A stretch of DNA of 64,000 nucleotides from JAIBJN01 sp963842305 (GCA_963842305.1 CAWJFW010000001.1:65323-129322), one strand, 5' to 3'; shown: positions 43,740 to 51,963, counted from the first letter of the stretch. Notes: a model not told the origin generated them from the letters alone. Numbers and translations: made by a program.

Positions 43740-45635
43740 ATGCGCGCCGTCGCCGCGATCGTCCTCCTAGGCGCGGCGCTCGCACTCCCGGGCATCGCAC
43801 GAGCGGATGCCGAGCAAGACCTCGCCGAGCGCTACGCCCCGGTGGTGCGGCTCGTCGACCAGGAGGAGGAGTGCGGGCCCGGCGAGCCGTACGAGCCGAT
43901 CGACATCGACGCCGTCCTCGACGAGGACACCGTCTCGCTCCGCGGCCCCTGGAAGAGCAACGACCTCGTCACCATCGCCCCCTCTGCGGACGAGCTCGGG
44001 CGGGGGCTCTACGAGTACAACCTCGACTTCCCCGGAAATGCGCTTCGCCCCGGGTGCGACTACGAGCGGTGGGCACGGCGGATCACCGCCGACACCGAGC
44101 CGACCGTATACGCACACGTCGCGACCGAGCCTCCGTACCCGGATCGGCTGTCGCTCCAGTACTGGCTCTACTACCCGTTCAACGACTGGAACAACTTGCA
44201 CGAGGGCGACTGGGAGATGATCCAGCTCGTCTTCCCGGCTTCGAGCGCGGAGGAGGCGCTCGAAACCGAGCCGCTCGAGGTCGGGTACAGCCAGCACGAG
44301 GGCGCCGAGCGGGCGGAGTGGGGGGACGAGAAGCTCGAGATCGTCGACGGGACGCATCCGGTCGTCTACCCGGCCGCTGGCTCGCATGCAAACTTTTTTG
44401 CTGAGGGGCTCCACCTGGGGCGCTCGGCCGAGCAGGGGGTGGGCTGCGACGATACGACTGGGCCGAGCGTCGGCCTCCGGCCCGCGGTGGGCACGATCCC
44501 GAGCGATCCGGAGGCGGCACACGCGGCGTTTCCGTGGATTGCGTTCGAGGGCCGCTGGGGCGAACGCCAGCAAGCGTTCTACAACGGCCCCACGGGGCCG
44601 AACCTGAAGACGCAGTGGACCGAGCCCATCACCTGGGCCGAGGACTGGCGCGACCGCAGCTACGCGGTGCCCGCGGGCGGCGCCTTCGGTACGAATGCGA
44701 CCGACTTCTTCTGCGGCGCGGTCGAGGCCGGGTCGAACTTCGTGCTCCGCGTCGTCGACAACGGAGCGCAAATCGCCCTCGTCCTTGGCGTCCTTGCCGG
44801 CCTCATCGTCTTCCTCCTGACGCGGACATCGTGGCGGCCCTCGACTCCGCTCCGGATGCGCCGCCGCCGCTCGTGGGGCCAGACCTTCACGGCCTCCTGG
44901 CGCATGTACCGGCTCCGGCCGCGGCTCTTCCTCGGGATCGGTCTGGTCGTGATCCCGATCTCGCTCGTCATCACCGGTCTCCAGATTCTGCTCTTCTCGG
45001 CGACCTCGCTCGTCGGAGTCGACCCGAACGGGGAGGGCGGCGGCTTCCGCGTCGGCCTCGGCGTGTGGCTCGGAACCGTGCTGACGCTGCTCGCCCTCGC
45101 CCTCGTGCAGGCGGCCTGCGCTCGGGCGATGGTCGAGATCGACGCGGGGCGCAGAGTCGGCCTCCGCGCCTTGTACCGCCTGGCGTTCGACAGCAGTTGG
45201 GAGCTGCTCGGCGCCCTGGCGGTCGCCGTGGGTGTCGTGACGGTGCTCAGCGTGTCGGTCTTCCTCCTGCCGATCGCGATCTGGCTCGCCGTCCGCTGGG
45301 CCCTGCTCGTGCCCGCCGTGGAGCTCGAGGAGCAGTCCGCACTGGGCGCGTTGCGGCGGAGCGGGCGACTCGTCCGCCTGCAGTGGCTGAAGGTAGGCAC
45401 ACTCGTCGTGGTTGCGGGCGCGCTGGCGATCGTGGCCGGCCCACTCCTCGGGGCCCTGCTGATCCTCCTCATCGACGCACCGTTCGGATTCGTCAACGTG
45501 CTCGCCGGGCTCGTCTACGCGGTGGCCATGCCGTTCGTGGGCATCGCGACGACCTACGTCTACTACGACACGCTCGTCCGCGAGCACCTTGACGAGCGCG
45601 AGCCGGCGCCGAAAGAGCTTCCGGCTGAAATCTAG
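43740..45635 (+). CDS. Secreted Vps62-like domain fused to a multi-helix membrane domain
   Basis: 631 residues. A signal peptide, then a Vps62/DUF946-like domain (LAERYAPVVRL, LSLQYWLYYPFNDWNNLHEGDWEMIQLVF, VVYPAAGSHANFF). One membrane helix near residue 345, a basic linker, then five or six helices with a motif (FTASWRMYRLRPRLFLGIGLVV; SALGALRRSGRLVRLQWLKV) like the glycerophosphodiester-phosphodiesterase membrane domain. Function unknown. The end overlaps the convergent MOSC gene by four bases. Confidence 0.75.
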   Translation: MRAVAAIVLLGAALALPGIARADAEQDLAERYAPVVRLVDQEEECGPGEPYEPIDIDAVLDEDTVSLRGPWKSNDLVTIAPSADELGRGLYEYNLDFPGNALRPGCDYERWARRITADTEPTVYAHVATEPPYPDRLSLQYWLYYPFNDWNNLHEGDWEMIQLVFPASSAEEALETEPLEVGYSQHEGAERAEWGDEKLEIVDGTHPVVYPAAGSHANFFAEGLHLGRSAEQGVGCDDTTGPSVGLRPAVGTIPSDPEAAHAAFPWIAFEGRWGERQQAFYNGPTGPNLKTQWTEPITWAEDWRDRSYAVPAGGAFGTNATDFFCGAVEAGSNFVLRVVDNGAQIALVLGVLAGLIVFLLTRTSWRPSTPLRMRRRRSWGQTFTASWRMYRLRPRLFLGIGLVVIPISLVITGLQILLFSATSLVGVDPNGEGGGFRVGLGVWLGTVLTLLALALVQAACARAMVEIDAGRRVGLRALYRLAFDSSWELLGALAVAVGVVTVLSVSVFLLPIAIWLAVRWALLVPAVELEEQSALGALRRSGRLVRLQWLKVGTLVVVAGALAIVAGPLLGALLILLIDAPFGFVNVLAGLVYAVAMPFVGIATTYVYYDTLVREHLDEREPAPKELPAEI

Positions 45636-46168
45636 TCCGGCCCGAGCTTCACCACGGGATCTCCGACCCGAACAGTGCCCGGCTTGACGACGCGGGCGTT
45701 CAGCCCTCGGAGCCGCAGCGCGCGGCCCTGGCCCTTGTTGACGAGCTTAACGGCGTCGGACCCGAACCGTGCGGTGAACTTGGCACAGCCGGTGTGCGGC
45801 GCGGGGCTCACCTCGACCACCGCCTCGCCGACGGCGAGCTGCGTGCCCGCCGGGAGGTTCTCGACGCTGAGGTCGAAGTCGACGTAGAGCTGGTCGCCCG
45901 CCAGCGCCCAGCGCTCGCGGGTGCCTGCGACGAGCTGGGCAAGCCGCGAGTTGATCACCGTCAGCTGCGAGTCGTTCGTCGGCGACGAGCCGAGGTGCCA
46001 CCGGTCGCCCACCAGCCCTACCTCGGCGTCGAGCTTTCCCTCGTCGAGCACCTCCCGCTCGTTCTCCGCGGGGCGGCGGACGATGAGCTCGAGGGTGCCG
46101 CGATCCGCGGGAGACGAGCGGACATGATCGATGCCGGCGAGGAACTCCTCGGTGGTCGCGTGCTCCAC
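45632..46168 (-). CDS. MOSC-domain protein
   Basis: 178 residues. MOSC (molybdenum cofactor sulfurase C-terminal) fold: DAEVGLVGDRWH, LTVINSRLAQLV, and APHTGCAKF with the conserved Cys thought to carry sulfur or bind Moco. Related proteins reduce N-hydroxylated compounds or deliver sulfur to Moco. It is not linked to the molybdoenzyme at 8440. Confidence 0.82.
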   Translation of the reverse strand: MEHATTEEFLAGIDHVRSSPADRGTLELIVRRPAENEREVLDEGKLDAEVGLVGDRWHLGSSPTNDSQLTVINSRLAQLVAGTRERWALAGDQLYVDFDLSVENLPAGTQLAVGEAVVEVSPAPHTGCAKFTARFGSDAVKLVNKGQGRALRLRGLNARVVKPGTVRVGDPVVKLGPD

Positions 46169-46177
46169 GCACGAAGC

Positions 46178-46801
46178 CTAGAGGGCTGACCGGTGGAACG
46201 GAGGAACGACGCCCCGCCACCCCGCACGAATGACGTGGACGAGCGAAGGAGGCGTGACGAGCGCGACCCGCCCGCGCCGGGGACGTCGGCTCCGCTCGAG
46301 GTAGCCCCCGGGAGACCAGGCCAGGAGCTGCGTTCCGAGCACGAGGCGGGGCTCGCCCTTCCAAAGGACGAACGCGCCGTCCGGAAGGTCCTCGAGGAGC
46401 GCCTCGTGAAGGCGGTGTGCCCTCGTCCCCGGCTCGACCCGCTCAGCGTGGAGCTGCTCGTCCATCGCGTCGGCGCCGACCTGGCCGGGGTGCAGGTCGC
46501 GCCAGCTCGCCGAGAAGCGTACGAAGTCCTCGCGCCGGCAGAGCGCGCAGGGGCGGTGCCCGGCGGCGAACGCCGTCATCTCGTCGAGGAAGAAGAGCTC
46601 GGTGAAGCGGCCCGGTTGGAGCAGCGGCCACTGATGCCAGTCCTTGAACTTCAGCCTGCACGCGATCCAGCGCTTACCGTTGTAGCGGCGACGGATTCGT
46701 CCGGACTCGTCGTGGAGGCAGCCCTTGTTGCCGTAGACGAGGCCGCGCCCGGGATCGGCGACGAGCTCGCCGAGGGGCGTCACGCGGTTTTGGAGCGGCA
46801 T
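46178..46801 (-). CDS. Conserved hypothetical protein (PLQNRVTP...GNKGCLHD type)
   Basis: 207 residues. I recognise the N-terminal pattern MPLQNRVTPLGELVADPGRGLVYGNKGCLHDESGRIRR as recurring in actinobacterial hypothetical proteins, but no function is known to me. Notable: W-I-A-C-R and RPCALCRREDF (possible metal or redox Cys pair), and HRPCALC after FLDEMTAFAAGH. ATG at 46801 preferred to the longer start. It follows the MOSC gene on the same strand by nine bases. Confidence 0.7.
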   Translation of the reverse strand: MPLQNRVTPLGELVADPGRGLVYGNKGCLHDESGRIRRRYNGKRWIACRLKFKDWHQWPLLQPGRFTELFFLDEMTAFAAGHRPCALCRREDFVRFSASWRDLHPGQVGADAMDEQLHAERVEPGTRAHRLHEALLEDLPDGAFVLWKGEPRLVLGTQLLAWSPGGYLERSRRPRRGRVALVTPPSLVHVIRAGWRGVVPPFHRSAL

Positions 46802-46829
46802 CGCCGAGCAGCGTAGGGGAGAGCAGCGG

Positions 46830-47396
46830 CTAGCTCGTCGCCCGGACGCGGACCGGCGCACGCTCCCGCCTGGAGCGCAGGCGGAGGAACACGCCTGTCA
46901 GGCGCCCGAGGCCGTACTCGTAGACGGCGGCGCCGAGGTTCGCCCCGGCCAGGAAGACGATCGCCGCGTTCGACGAGACCGAGTCCGTCGCGACCGCCGC
47001 CCCGAAAGCGCCCGCATAGTACGGCACCTCCTTGGCAATCTCGGTGCTCACGTATCCGGCCGCCGCCGCGAGCTTTCCAAAGCGGGGGCTCCGAGTCTGC
47101 CCGCCGACGATGTCGTAGGCAGCCTTGGAGAGTGCGTTTGTGCTCGTGCCCGTTTCCTCGAGGAGCGACCAGTTCGCCTTCAGGCTGACCCGGAGCCCGA
47201 CGCCCCAGAGAAGATACGAGCCCGCAAGCACGGCGAGGAGGTGTGTGTGCTCGAGGCCGCGCAAGAGGCCGGACGCCGCGAGCAGGACGCCCGCAGCGGT
47301 GGCGAACGCATCGAGCGCGTACGCCGAAACTGCCGTTGCGGCGAGCGTGATCGCCCACCGGCGGGTCCTGGGCTTAGGTTCGTTCGCACAATCCAT
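46830..47396 (-). CDS. Membrane protein of unknown function
   Basis: 188 residues. Four likely helices: AITLAATAVSAYALDAFATAAGVLLAAS, LLAVLAGSYLLWGVGL, YYAGAFGAAVATDSVS and AAIVFLAGANLGAAVYEYGL, with a basic tail. No family recognised. The ATG at 47396 abuts a 34-base palindrome with 10-bp arms, so expression is probably controlled by a dimeric regulator not identified here. Confidence 0.65.
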   Translation of the reverse strand: MDCANEPKPRTRRWAITLAATAVSAYALDAFATAAGVLLAASGLLRGLEHTHLLAVLAGSYLLWGVGLRVSLKANWSLLEETGTSTNALSKAAYDIVGGQTRSPRFGKLAAAAGYVSTEIAKEVPYYAGAFGAAVATDSVSSNAAIVFLAGANLGAAVYEYGLGRLTGVFLRLRSRRERAPVRVRATS

Positions 47397-47430
47397 ACGT
47401 ACGGTATGTACGCAGTTATGTACCGTACGT
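47397..47430. promoter_or_regulatory. 34-bp palindrome, candidate operator
   Basis: Perfect 10-base arms ACGTACGGTA (47397-47406) and TACCGTACGT (47421-47430) around 14 bases; GTAC recurs five times within. It ends at the base before the start codon of the minus-strand membrane protein gene. Size and symmetry fit a TetR- or GntR-type operator. The AT content is locally higher than in the surroundings. Confidence 0.6.
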
Positions 47431-47774
47431 CTAGGCCCGGACGAAGTCAAGACACTTGAGCCCGCGCGGGGCACCCCAACTTCCGAGAGTCGATCCCAGC
47501 GTGCCACGTCGATCTGCCCCGATGACCCACCGGCTCGGGCGAATGCCGGAGAAACTGGGCCCCATCCGCGCGGCGCAGCTCCGCGATCGGCTGCATTGCA
47601 GGACACCCCAGAACGTCGCAGGCGTACGCTTCGACGGTGAGAGCGTCGATCTCGTGGCGGCGGATCCCGAGATGGGGCATGCCTCTCGACTGGCGGCCGC
47701 CGCGAGGACCCCGTAGTAGCCCGACGGAATCGACCCAGCGACCGTGATCGAATACTGTCCCGTAGACGGCACCG
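47431..47774. other. Region without a recognisable gene
   Basis: No convincing gene on either strand. A minus-strand open stretch continues from the decayed DUF899 gene (VYGTVFDHGRWVDS ...) but matches nothing I know. It may hold promoter sequence for the gene at 46830, or further decayed coding DNA. Confidence 0.4.
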
Positions 47775-48362
47775 TCATCGAGCGCGAAGGCGCTCGAAGC
47801 CGAATGCCGGCCAGGTAGCGTAGGTCTGGGCCCCTCCTTTCATCGCACGGCGATCGGCGGCAGCTGATGACATCGACTGGGCCATGTGACGCCGGACGCC
47901 GTGCTCGAGAAACCCAGGTCGGCGCTGAAGCCGGTCGCGATAGCCGACGCCGAGTGGAGGCTCGGGTCCAGCCGGTCGCGGTAGGCGAGAAGTTATTCGA
48001 GCGGTACGCCGAGTGCAGATCATGGTCACGTCGCGCGCCTCGAGGTGCGAGAGCAGGCCGTCGAAACTGTCGGCAATGGAAGAGTTGGTGGGGCAGCCGG
48101 CCTCGTAGCTCGGCCCGAACATGAAGTGGTAGACCACGAGCTGTGACCGGCCGTCGAACAGGTCGGCCAGGGTCTGTTGCCCGTCGGCGGTCTGCAGCGT
48201 GTACTCCTTCTCCACACGGACCCACGGCAGCTCTCGCCGCCGGCGCGCGAGCTCGTCGCCGGATCGGGTGTGCTGCTTCTCGTGGGCAAGAAGCTCCTCG
48301 CGGGCGGTCGCCCACTCCTCGCGGCTCACAACCCTTCGATCGGTCAGTGTCCTCTCGAGCAT
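47775..48362 (-). pseudogene. Decayed DUF899 (thioredoxin-like) gene
   Basis: The first part is clear DUF899: VVSREEWATAREELLAHEKQHTR, RRRELPWVRVEKEYTLQTADG, LADLFDGRSQLVVYHFMFGPSYEAGCPT, LSHLEARDVTMIC. After about 48020 the frame is lost: the expected LLAYRDRLDPSLHSASAIATGFSADLGF lies in another frame, and a later GAQTYATW is back in the first. The usual two-cysteine motif is reduced (GCPTNSS instead of GCxxCS). Several indels make this a pseudogene rather than one sequencing error. Confidence 0.7.
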
Positions 48363-48472
48363 GCCGGCCTCCCTTGCCGTTTTCGATGTAGATCCAGGGA
48401 GCCGGGCAGATCCATCGCAGGGCCATCGCACGCTCGACCAACGAGGGATAACTCCGTCGGGAATGCGTCCGT

Positions 48473-49240
48473 CTAGAGCCCTCTACGAGACGCCGTCTTC
48501 TCCCAAACGGAGATGTGTTTCGTGCTCTCACTGGTGAACGGCTCGCGCTGCCAGTTGCTCCAGCGTTCACGCAGCGTCATTCCCGCGAGCCGCGCCATCA
48601 GGTCGAGCTCCGAGGGCCAGACGTACCGAAAGGGGATCGAGCGCCGCTTGAAGGTTCTGCCGACGGCTGTGTAGTGGTGCGAGACGAGCCGCTGGTTCGC
48701 AACGTCGTACTCGTTGATGCCGACGTAGGTCTCGCTCAGATGGAACGCGTTGAACGTCTCGCCGTACGGCAGCCGCCGCAGCGACGGAACACCCACCTCG
48801 ATCACGAAGCTGCCGCCGGGCTCGAGGTGGGCTGCGACATTCTGGAAGCACGCGACTTGGGCGTCCTGCGACGTCAGGTTGTTGATCGTGTTGAAGACGA
48901 GGAAGGCGACCGAGAACGTCCTATCGACCGTGGTCGTTGCGAAGTCGCCGATCGTGACGTCGATGCCGTCTGCGTTCGGCTTCGCGCGCATCTGCTCGAC
49001 CATGGTCTCGGAGAGCTCAATGCCGTGCACGCTGACTCCGCGGTTGGCAAGCGGCAGGGCGATCCGGCCGGTGCCGATACCGAGCTCGAGCGCGGCTCCG
49101 TCGCCCGCCAGGACGGCGAGGAAGTCGACGGCCGGTTCGACCACGTCCCGGTCGAACATCTCCGCGTGCTCGTCGTCGTAGCGCTCCGCGACACCCTCGC
49201 CGAAGTAGTTCTCCACTGTCGATGGACTGTCGGCCTTCAT
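48473..49240 (-). CDS. Class I SAM-dependent methyltransferase
   Basis: 255 residues. SAM-binding motif I AALELGIGTGRIALPLA, motif II VHGIELSETMVEQM, FLVFNTINNL and LEPGGSFVIEVG. Small-molecule type; the C-terminal substrate region (YVWPSELDLMARLAGMTLRERW) is common in actinobacterial methyltransferases of unknown substrate. It stands alone between the DUF899 remnant and the AHSA1 gene. Confidence 0.85.
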   Translation of the reverse strand: MKADSPSTVENYFGEGVAERYDDEHAEMFDRDVVEPAVDFLAVLAGDGAALELGIGTGRIALPLANRGVSVHGIELSETMVEQMRAKPNADGIDVTIGDFATTTVDRTFSVAFLVFNTINNLTSQDAQVACFQNVAAHLEPGGSFVIEVGVPSLRRLPYGETFNAFHLSETYVGINEYDVANQRLVSHHYTAVGRTFKRRSIPFRYVWPSELDLMARLAGMTLRERWSNWQREPFTSESTKHISVWEKTASRRGL

Positions 49241-49437
49241 GCTGTTTCTTCCCTGCGTCCGCCTGGTTTTTACGGCGCCCTACGTCGCTTGATCGACGTG
49301 GACGGCGGTGCCGCCGGCGAGAATCACGCGTCGGCCCACCCCAGGCGATGATGTCCCCTCCAGGCTTTCGTTCGAAACCGGCGATCTCGTCGGCGACGTC
49401 GCCTCGCGCCCCAGCAGCCGACCTCCCCGCGCAGTCG

Positions 49438-49863
49438 TTACGCCGAGATCTTCTCCAGCAAGGCGTCGATGCGCGCGAACCCTGCCTTTGCCCCCTCCTC
49501 GACGCCGTACTGCATGGTGGTATCCCGCTGTTCGGTCGTCTCGAAGCTCATCGTCTGAGTCAGTTTCGTTTGCTCACCGAGATCCTCGAACTCGAGCGTT
49601 TGCAGGTGATTCTGGAACGTCTGCACGAGGCGTGCGGGTGGCTCGACCTCGCGGAACTCACCCTCGACGACGCCGAATGTGGTTCGGAACCGGTAGGTGC
49701 CGCCGGGACGGACGTCCATCTCCTCGACGACGGTGCCGTCGCCCCACCATTCGGGGATCAGCTCCGGATCCGTCCAGACGGAGTAGACGTGCGTCCGTGG
49801 TGCGTCGAAGATCCGCTCGACACGGATCTCGAGCTCGGTCGGGGTGGTGACGGTGGTGCTCAT
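49438..49863 (-). CDS. SRPBCC / AHSA1 domain protein
   Basis: 141 residues. Bet v1-like fold of the AHSA1 type: VERIFDAPRTHVYSVWTDPELIPEWWGDG, DVRPGGTYRFRT, LVQTFQNHLQTLEFEDL, MQYGVEEGAKAGFARIDALL. These often form an operon with an ArsR regulator, as here: its ATG overlaps the ArsR stop (ATGA). Ligand unknown. Confidence 0.88.
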   Translation of the reverse strand: MSTTVTTPTELEIRVERIFDAPRTHVYSVWTDPELIPEWWGDGTVVEEMDVRPGGTYRFRTTFGVVEGEFREVEPPARLVQTFQNHLQTLEFEDLGEQTKLTQTMSFETTEQRDTTMQYGVEEGAKAGFARIDALLEKISA

Positions 49864-50171
49864 CGTGCTCCTTTCGTCCGTTCGACAACCTGCGCGAAGC
49901 GGTCGAGCCGCTGCAGCCACGTGCTGATGCCCTCGAAGGCATAGGGCACGAGGGTGCACCTGCGGGCACGGCCGACCTTCTCCGTGGCCACGAGGTTCGC
50001 CTCCTCGAGCAGCCGGACGTGCTTCTTCATCCCGGTCAGCGACATGCCGAAGGGCTCGGCGAGCTCGCTGATCGTCGCGTTGCCGGCGCCGAGCCGTTCG
50101 AGCACGGCGCGCCGGGTCGGGTCGGCGAGGGCCGCAAACGCGCGGTCGACGGTCGTCGAATACTGAACCAT
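49860..50171 (-). CDS. ArsR family transcriptional regulator
   Basis: 103 residues, winged helix: RAFAALADPTRRAVLERLGAGNATISELAEPFGMSLTGMKKHVRLLEEANLV. No cysteine pair for metal binding, so it is of the non-metal group that is paired with AHSA1 proteins. The ATG at 50171 lies inside a 26-bp palindrome, strong evidence for autorepression of this two-gene operon. Confidence 0.9.
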   Translation of the reverse strand: MVQYSTTVDRAFAALADPTRRAVLERLGAGNATISELAEPFGMSLTGMKKHVRLLEEANLVATEKVGRARRCTLVPYAFEGISTWLQRLDRFAQVVERTKGAR

Positions 50172-50184
50172 CAAGTTCAGTATT
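50159..50184. promoter_or_regulatory. 26-bp palindromic operator over the ArsR start
   Basis: AATACTGAAC (50159-50168), six bases CATCAA, then the exact reverse complement GTTCAGTATT (50175-50184). The ArsR start codon (minus strand ATG, 50171-50169) lies in the spacer. Size and position are typical of an ArsR-type autoregulatory operator. Confidence 0.7.
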
Positions 50185-50394
50185 GCGGACCTGCCCAGAA
50201 AGGGCAAACGGGGTCCGGATCGTGCGCTTGCTCGTCGCCCACTGGGGGTCCGGTTAGACGGGCTGGGCCGCGCCGCTGCGCTCGCCCTGATCCGCGAATA
50301 GCAAGCCACGTGACGGGGGCAACTGGGAGGCTGAGGTGCTGCGGCGTAGGGGTGACGGAACCCTTCTGCCGCGACGTATCGTCAGAGGAGAGTC

Positions 50395-50890
50395 ATGAAG
50401 CTTGCCCTCTTCTTCATGGGCATCGTCTCAGCCCTGGCGCTCTCGTCCGCCTGCACCACCACTGAGCGATTGGGCATGGACGATGGAAAGAGCGCGAACG
50501 TAGTGGAGTCTCTCGCCGCACCAAAGGGGTACCGAGCAGAGCTTCACCGAACGCCTTGGGCATTGGAAGGCGTCTCGAAGGACGGTACGGTCATCTGGAT
50601 CAGAACCGCCGAGAGTGGCTGCAACCGGTTCCATCACGTCAGCGTTCGGCAGGTTCCGAGTGGGCTCACGGCTCGACGCCTTCGATGTCGTCTACGTCCC
50701 AGACAAGAGGCACGGGTGCCTGACGTATCTCTTCCGGCCTCGCCATCGCGTCGAGCTTCCGCGTCCTCTTGGTGGCGACGAGATCTTGGGTGAGTGCGTG
50801 CCGCGCGATCCGCGAGAAATGTGCGCCTTGCTACACGCCGTAGTGGGTCTGCGGAAGGGCGAACCGGAGCGAGATCCCTGGCTGGGGTAG
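50395..50890 (+). pseudogene. Small lipoprotein gene with apparent +1 frameshift
   Basis: The first frame gives a lipoprotein signal (MKLALFFMGIVSALALSSAC) and plausible protein up to about ESGCNRFHHVSV, then R/S-rich nonsense. The next frame carries plausible protein (RVGSRLDAFDVVYVPDKRHGCLTYLFRP ... GECVPRDPREMCALLHAVVGLR) to 50890. Joined length 496 is 3n+1. The family is not recognised. It may be intact but for a sequence error, or a relic. The 210 bases before it contain nothing else I can identify. Confidence 0.45.
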
Positions 50891-50950
50891 GGGCTTTGGC
50901 GGCCGGGCACGCTCGATTTCTGAGTGCTTACGTCCCGAGCGAAATGGAAC

Positions 50951-51024
50951 CGTTTGGGCACGGAGTGGACACCGCGGTTCCAACCCGCTGACGGGAGACG
51001 CGCCGCAATCCCCGTGCCCAAACG
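50951..51024. repeat. 13-bp inverted repeat flanking the 3' side of tRNA-Thr
   Basis: CGTTTGGGCACGG at 50951-50963 and its exact reverse complement at 51012-51024, separated by 48 bases and ending three bases from the tRNA 3' end. It could form the tRNA transcript's terminator/processing hairpin or be an attachment-site remnant. Confidence 0.5.
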
Positions 51025-51026
51025 AA

Positions 51027-51098
51027 GCCCTCTGTCGGACTCGAACCGACGACCCCCTCCTTACCATGGAGGTGCTCTACCAACTGAGCTAAGAGGGC
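51027..51098 (-). tRNA. tRNA-Thr (anticodon GGT)
   Basis: 72-base cloverleaf on the minus strand. Acceptor stem GCCCTCT/AGAGGGC (7 bp), D-arm TAGCTCAGTTGGTAGAGCA, anticodon stem CCTCC/GGAGG with loop ATGGTAA so the anticodon is GGT, T-arm GTCGGTTCGAGTCCGAC. CCA is not encoded. Confidence 0.96.
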
Positions 51099-51149
51099 AC
51101 TCGGGGCCATCGTAGCGCTGGATTCTCCGCCCGGGGTAAGCTGCCCGGC

Positions 51150-51551
51150 GTGAGCGTCGATGCCACCGAGCCGCGTGGGATCCGTGCCTCGGCCAGGAGT
51201 GCGATCGCCCACGCCAAATCGCTGGGCCGACTGCAGAAGGAGCTCGCGACCGTCGAGCTCCAGCAGAAGGCCCAGAAGCTCGGCACCGGCGCGGGCCTGG
51301 GAATCGCCGCGGCGGTCATCGGCCTCTACGCGTTTGGGTTCGCTCTTGCCACGGCCGCGGCCGCGCTCGCACTCGTCTTCGACTGGTGGCTCGCGCTCCT
51401 CATCGTGTTCGCCGTGCTCGCGCTGATCACGGTGATCCTCGGTCTCGCCGCCAAGAGCCAGGTGCAGAAGGGAACGCCACTCAAGCCGGAGCAGGCGATG
51501 GAGGAGGCGCAGCTGACGAAGCAGGCGCTGCGGGGTGTCCGTGGCGGATAA
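51150..51551 (+). CDS. Phage holin superfamily III / Holin-X-like membrane protein
   Basis: 133 residues. An amphipathic N-terminal coil (LGRLQKELATVELQQKAQKLGTG) followed by two adjacent membrane helices (GLGIAAAVIGLYAFGFALATAAAAL; WWLALLIVFAVLALITVILGLAA) and a charged tail. This matches the Actinobacterial Holin-X family, which is chromosomal and mostly of unknown role rather than phage lysis. GTG start. It overlaps the DUF3618 gene by 17 bases. Confidence 0.75.
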   Translation: MSVDATEPRGIRASARSAIAHAKSLGRLQKELATVELQQKAQKLGTGAGLGIAAAVIGLYAFGFALATAAAALALVFDWWLALLIVFAVLALITVILGLAAKSQVQKGTPLKPEQAMEEAQLTKQALRGVRGG

Positions 51552-51738
51552 GGGACCGACTGTCGAGGAGCTCCGCGCACAGCTCTCGATCGAGCGGAAG
51601 CAACTGACCGATGCGTTGGAGGACCTGCGCGAGGGTGTCCACAGCGCCCGGCGCATCCCGATCATCATCGGCGGCGCTCTCCTGGCCGGGCTCGCAGCGG
51701 TAGTCGCAGTCAAAGTCGTCCGCAGCCGCGGCGACTAG
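51535..51738 (+). CDS. DUF3618-like small membrane protein
   Basis: 67 residues. N-terminal helix with a charged heptad pattern (TVEELRAQLSIERKQLTDALEDLREGV) and one membrane helix (IPIIIGGALLAGLAAVVAVKVV). Commonly paired with Holin-X-like genes in actinobacteria. The function is unknown; an envelope or membrane-stress role is only inference. Confidence 0.72.
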   Translation: MSVADKGPTVEELRAQLSIERKQLTDALEDLREGVHSARRIPIIIGGALLAGLAAVVAVKVVRSRGD

Positions 51739-51846
51739 TCCTACCCCGAAGGCGGGATGGTCCTAGCCCTGTGGCGGGATCGTGCGCTCGTCCGGGGAGT
51801 CCGATGGCAAAGGGTGCTCTCGCCCGACCCGAAAGGACTCACCCGC

Positions 51847-51942
51847 ATGTCGCAGCTCCGCGTTGTCTCGCTTCGCATCGGCGTCACTGCCGCCCTCGTG
51901 CTTGCCGCGCTTCCGGCCGCCGGCTGGAAGTGGGGCGGCTAG
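51847..51942 (+). CDS. 31-residue hydrophobic peptide
   Basis: MSQLRVVSLRIGVTAALV and on to a WKWGG end: short basic N-terminus, one hydrophobic stretch, an Ala-Ala-Gly then aromatic tail. It looks like a tiny membrane peptide or a signal-peptide-only secreted peptide. AAAGGA lies upstream and a strong hairpin terminator follows 22 bases after the stop. No family recognised; it could be non-coding. Confidence 0.4.
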   Translation: MSQLRVVSLRIGVTAALVLAALPAAGWKWGG

Positions 51943-51963
51943 CGCTTCGCTCTGTTTGAACCT

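Noticed and set aside
43767..45587. 606-codon minus-strand frame opposite the Vps62-like gene
   Set aside because: Antisense with biased charged composition; the plus strand has a signal peptide and membrane helices.
51150..51738. Holin-X and DUF3618 genes as prophage remnant
   Set aside because: These families are normal chromosomal genes in actinobacteria and no other phage gene is nearby.
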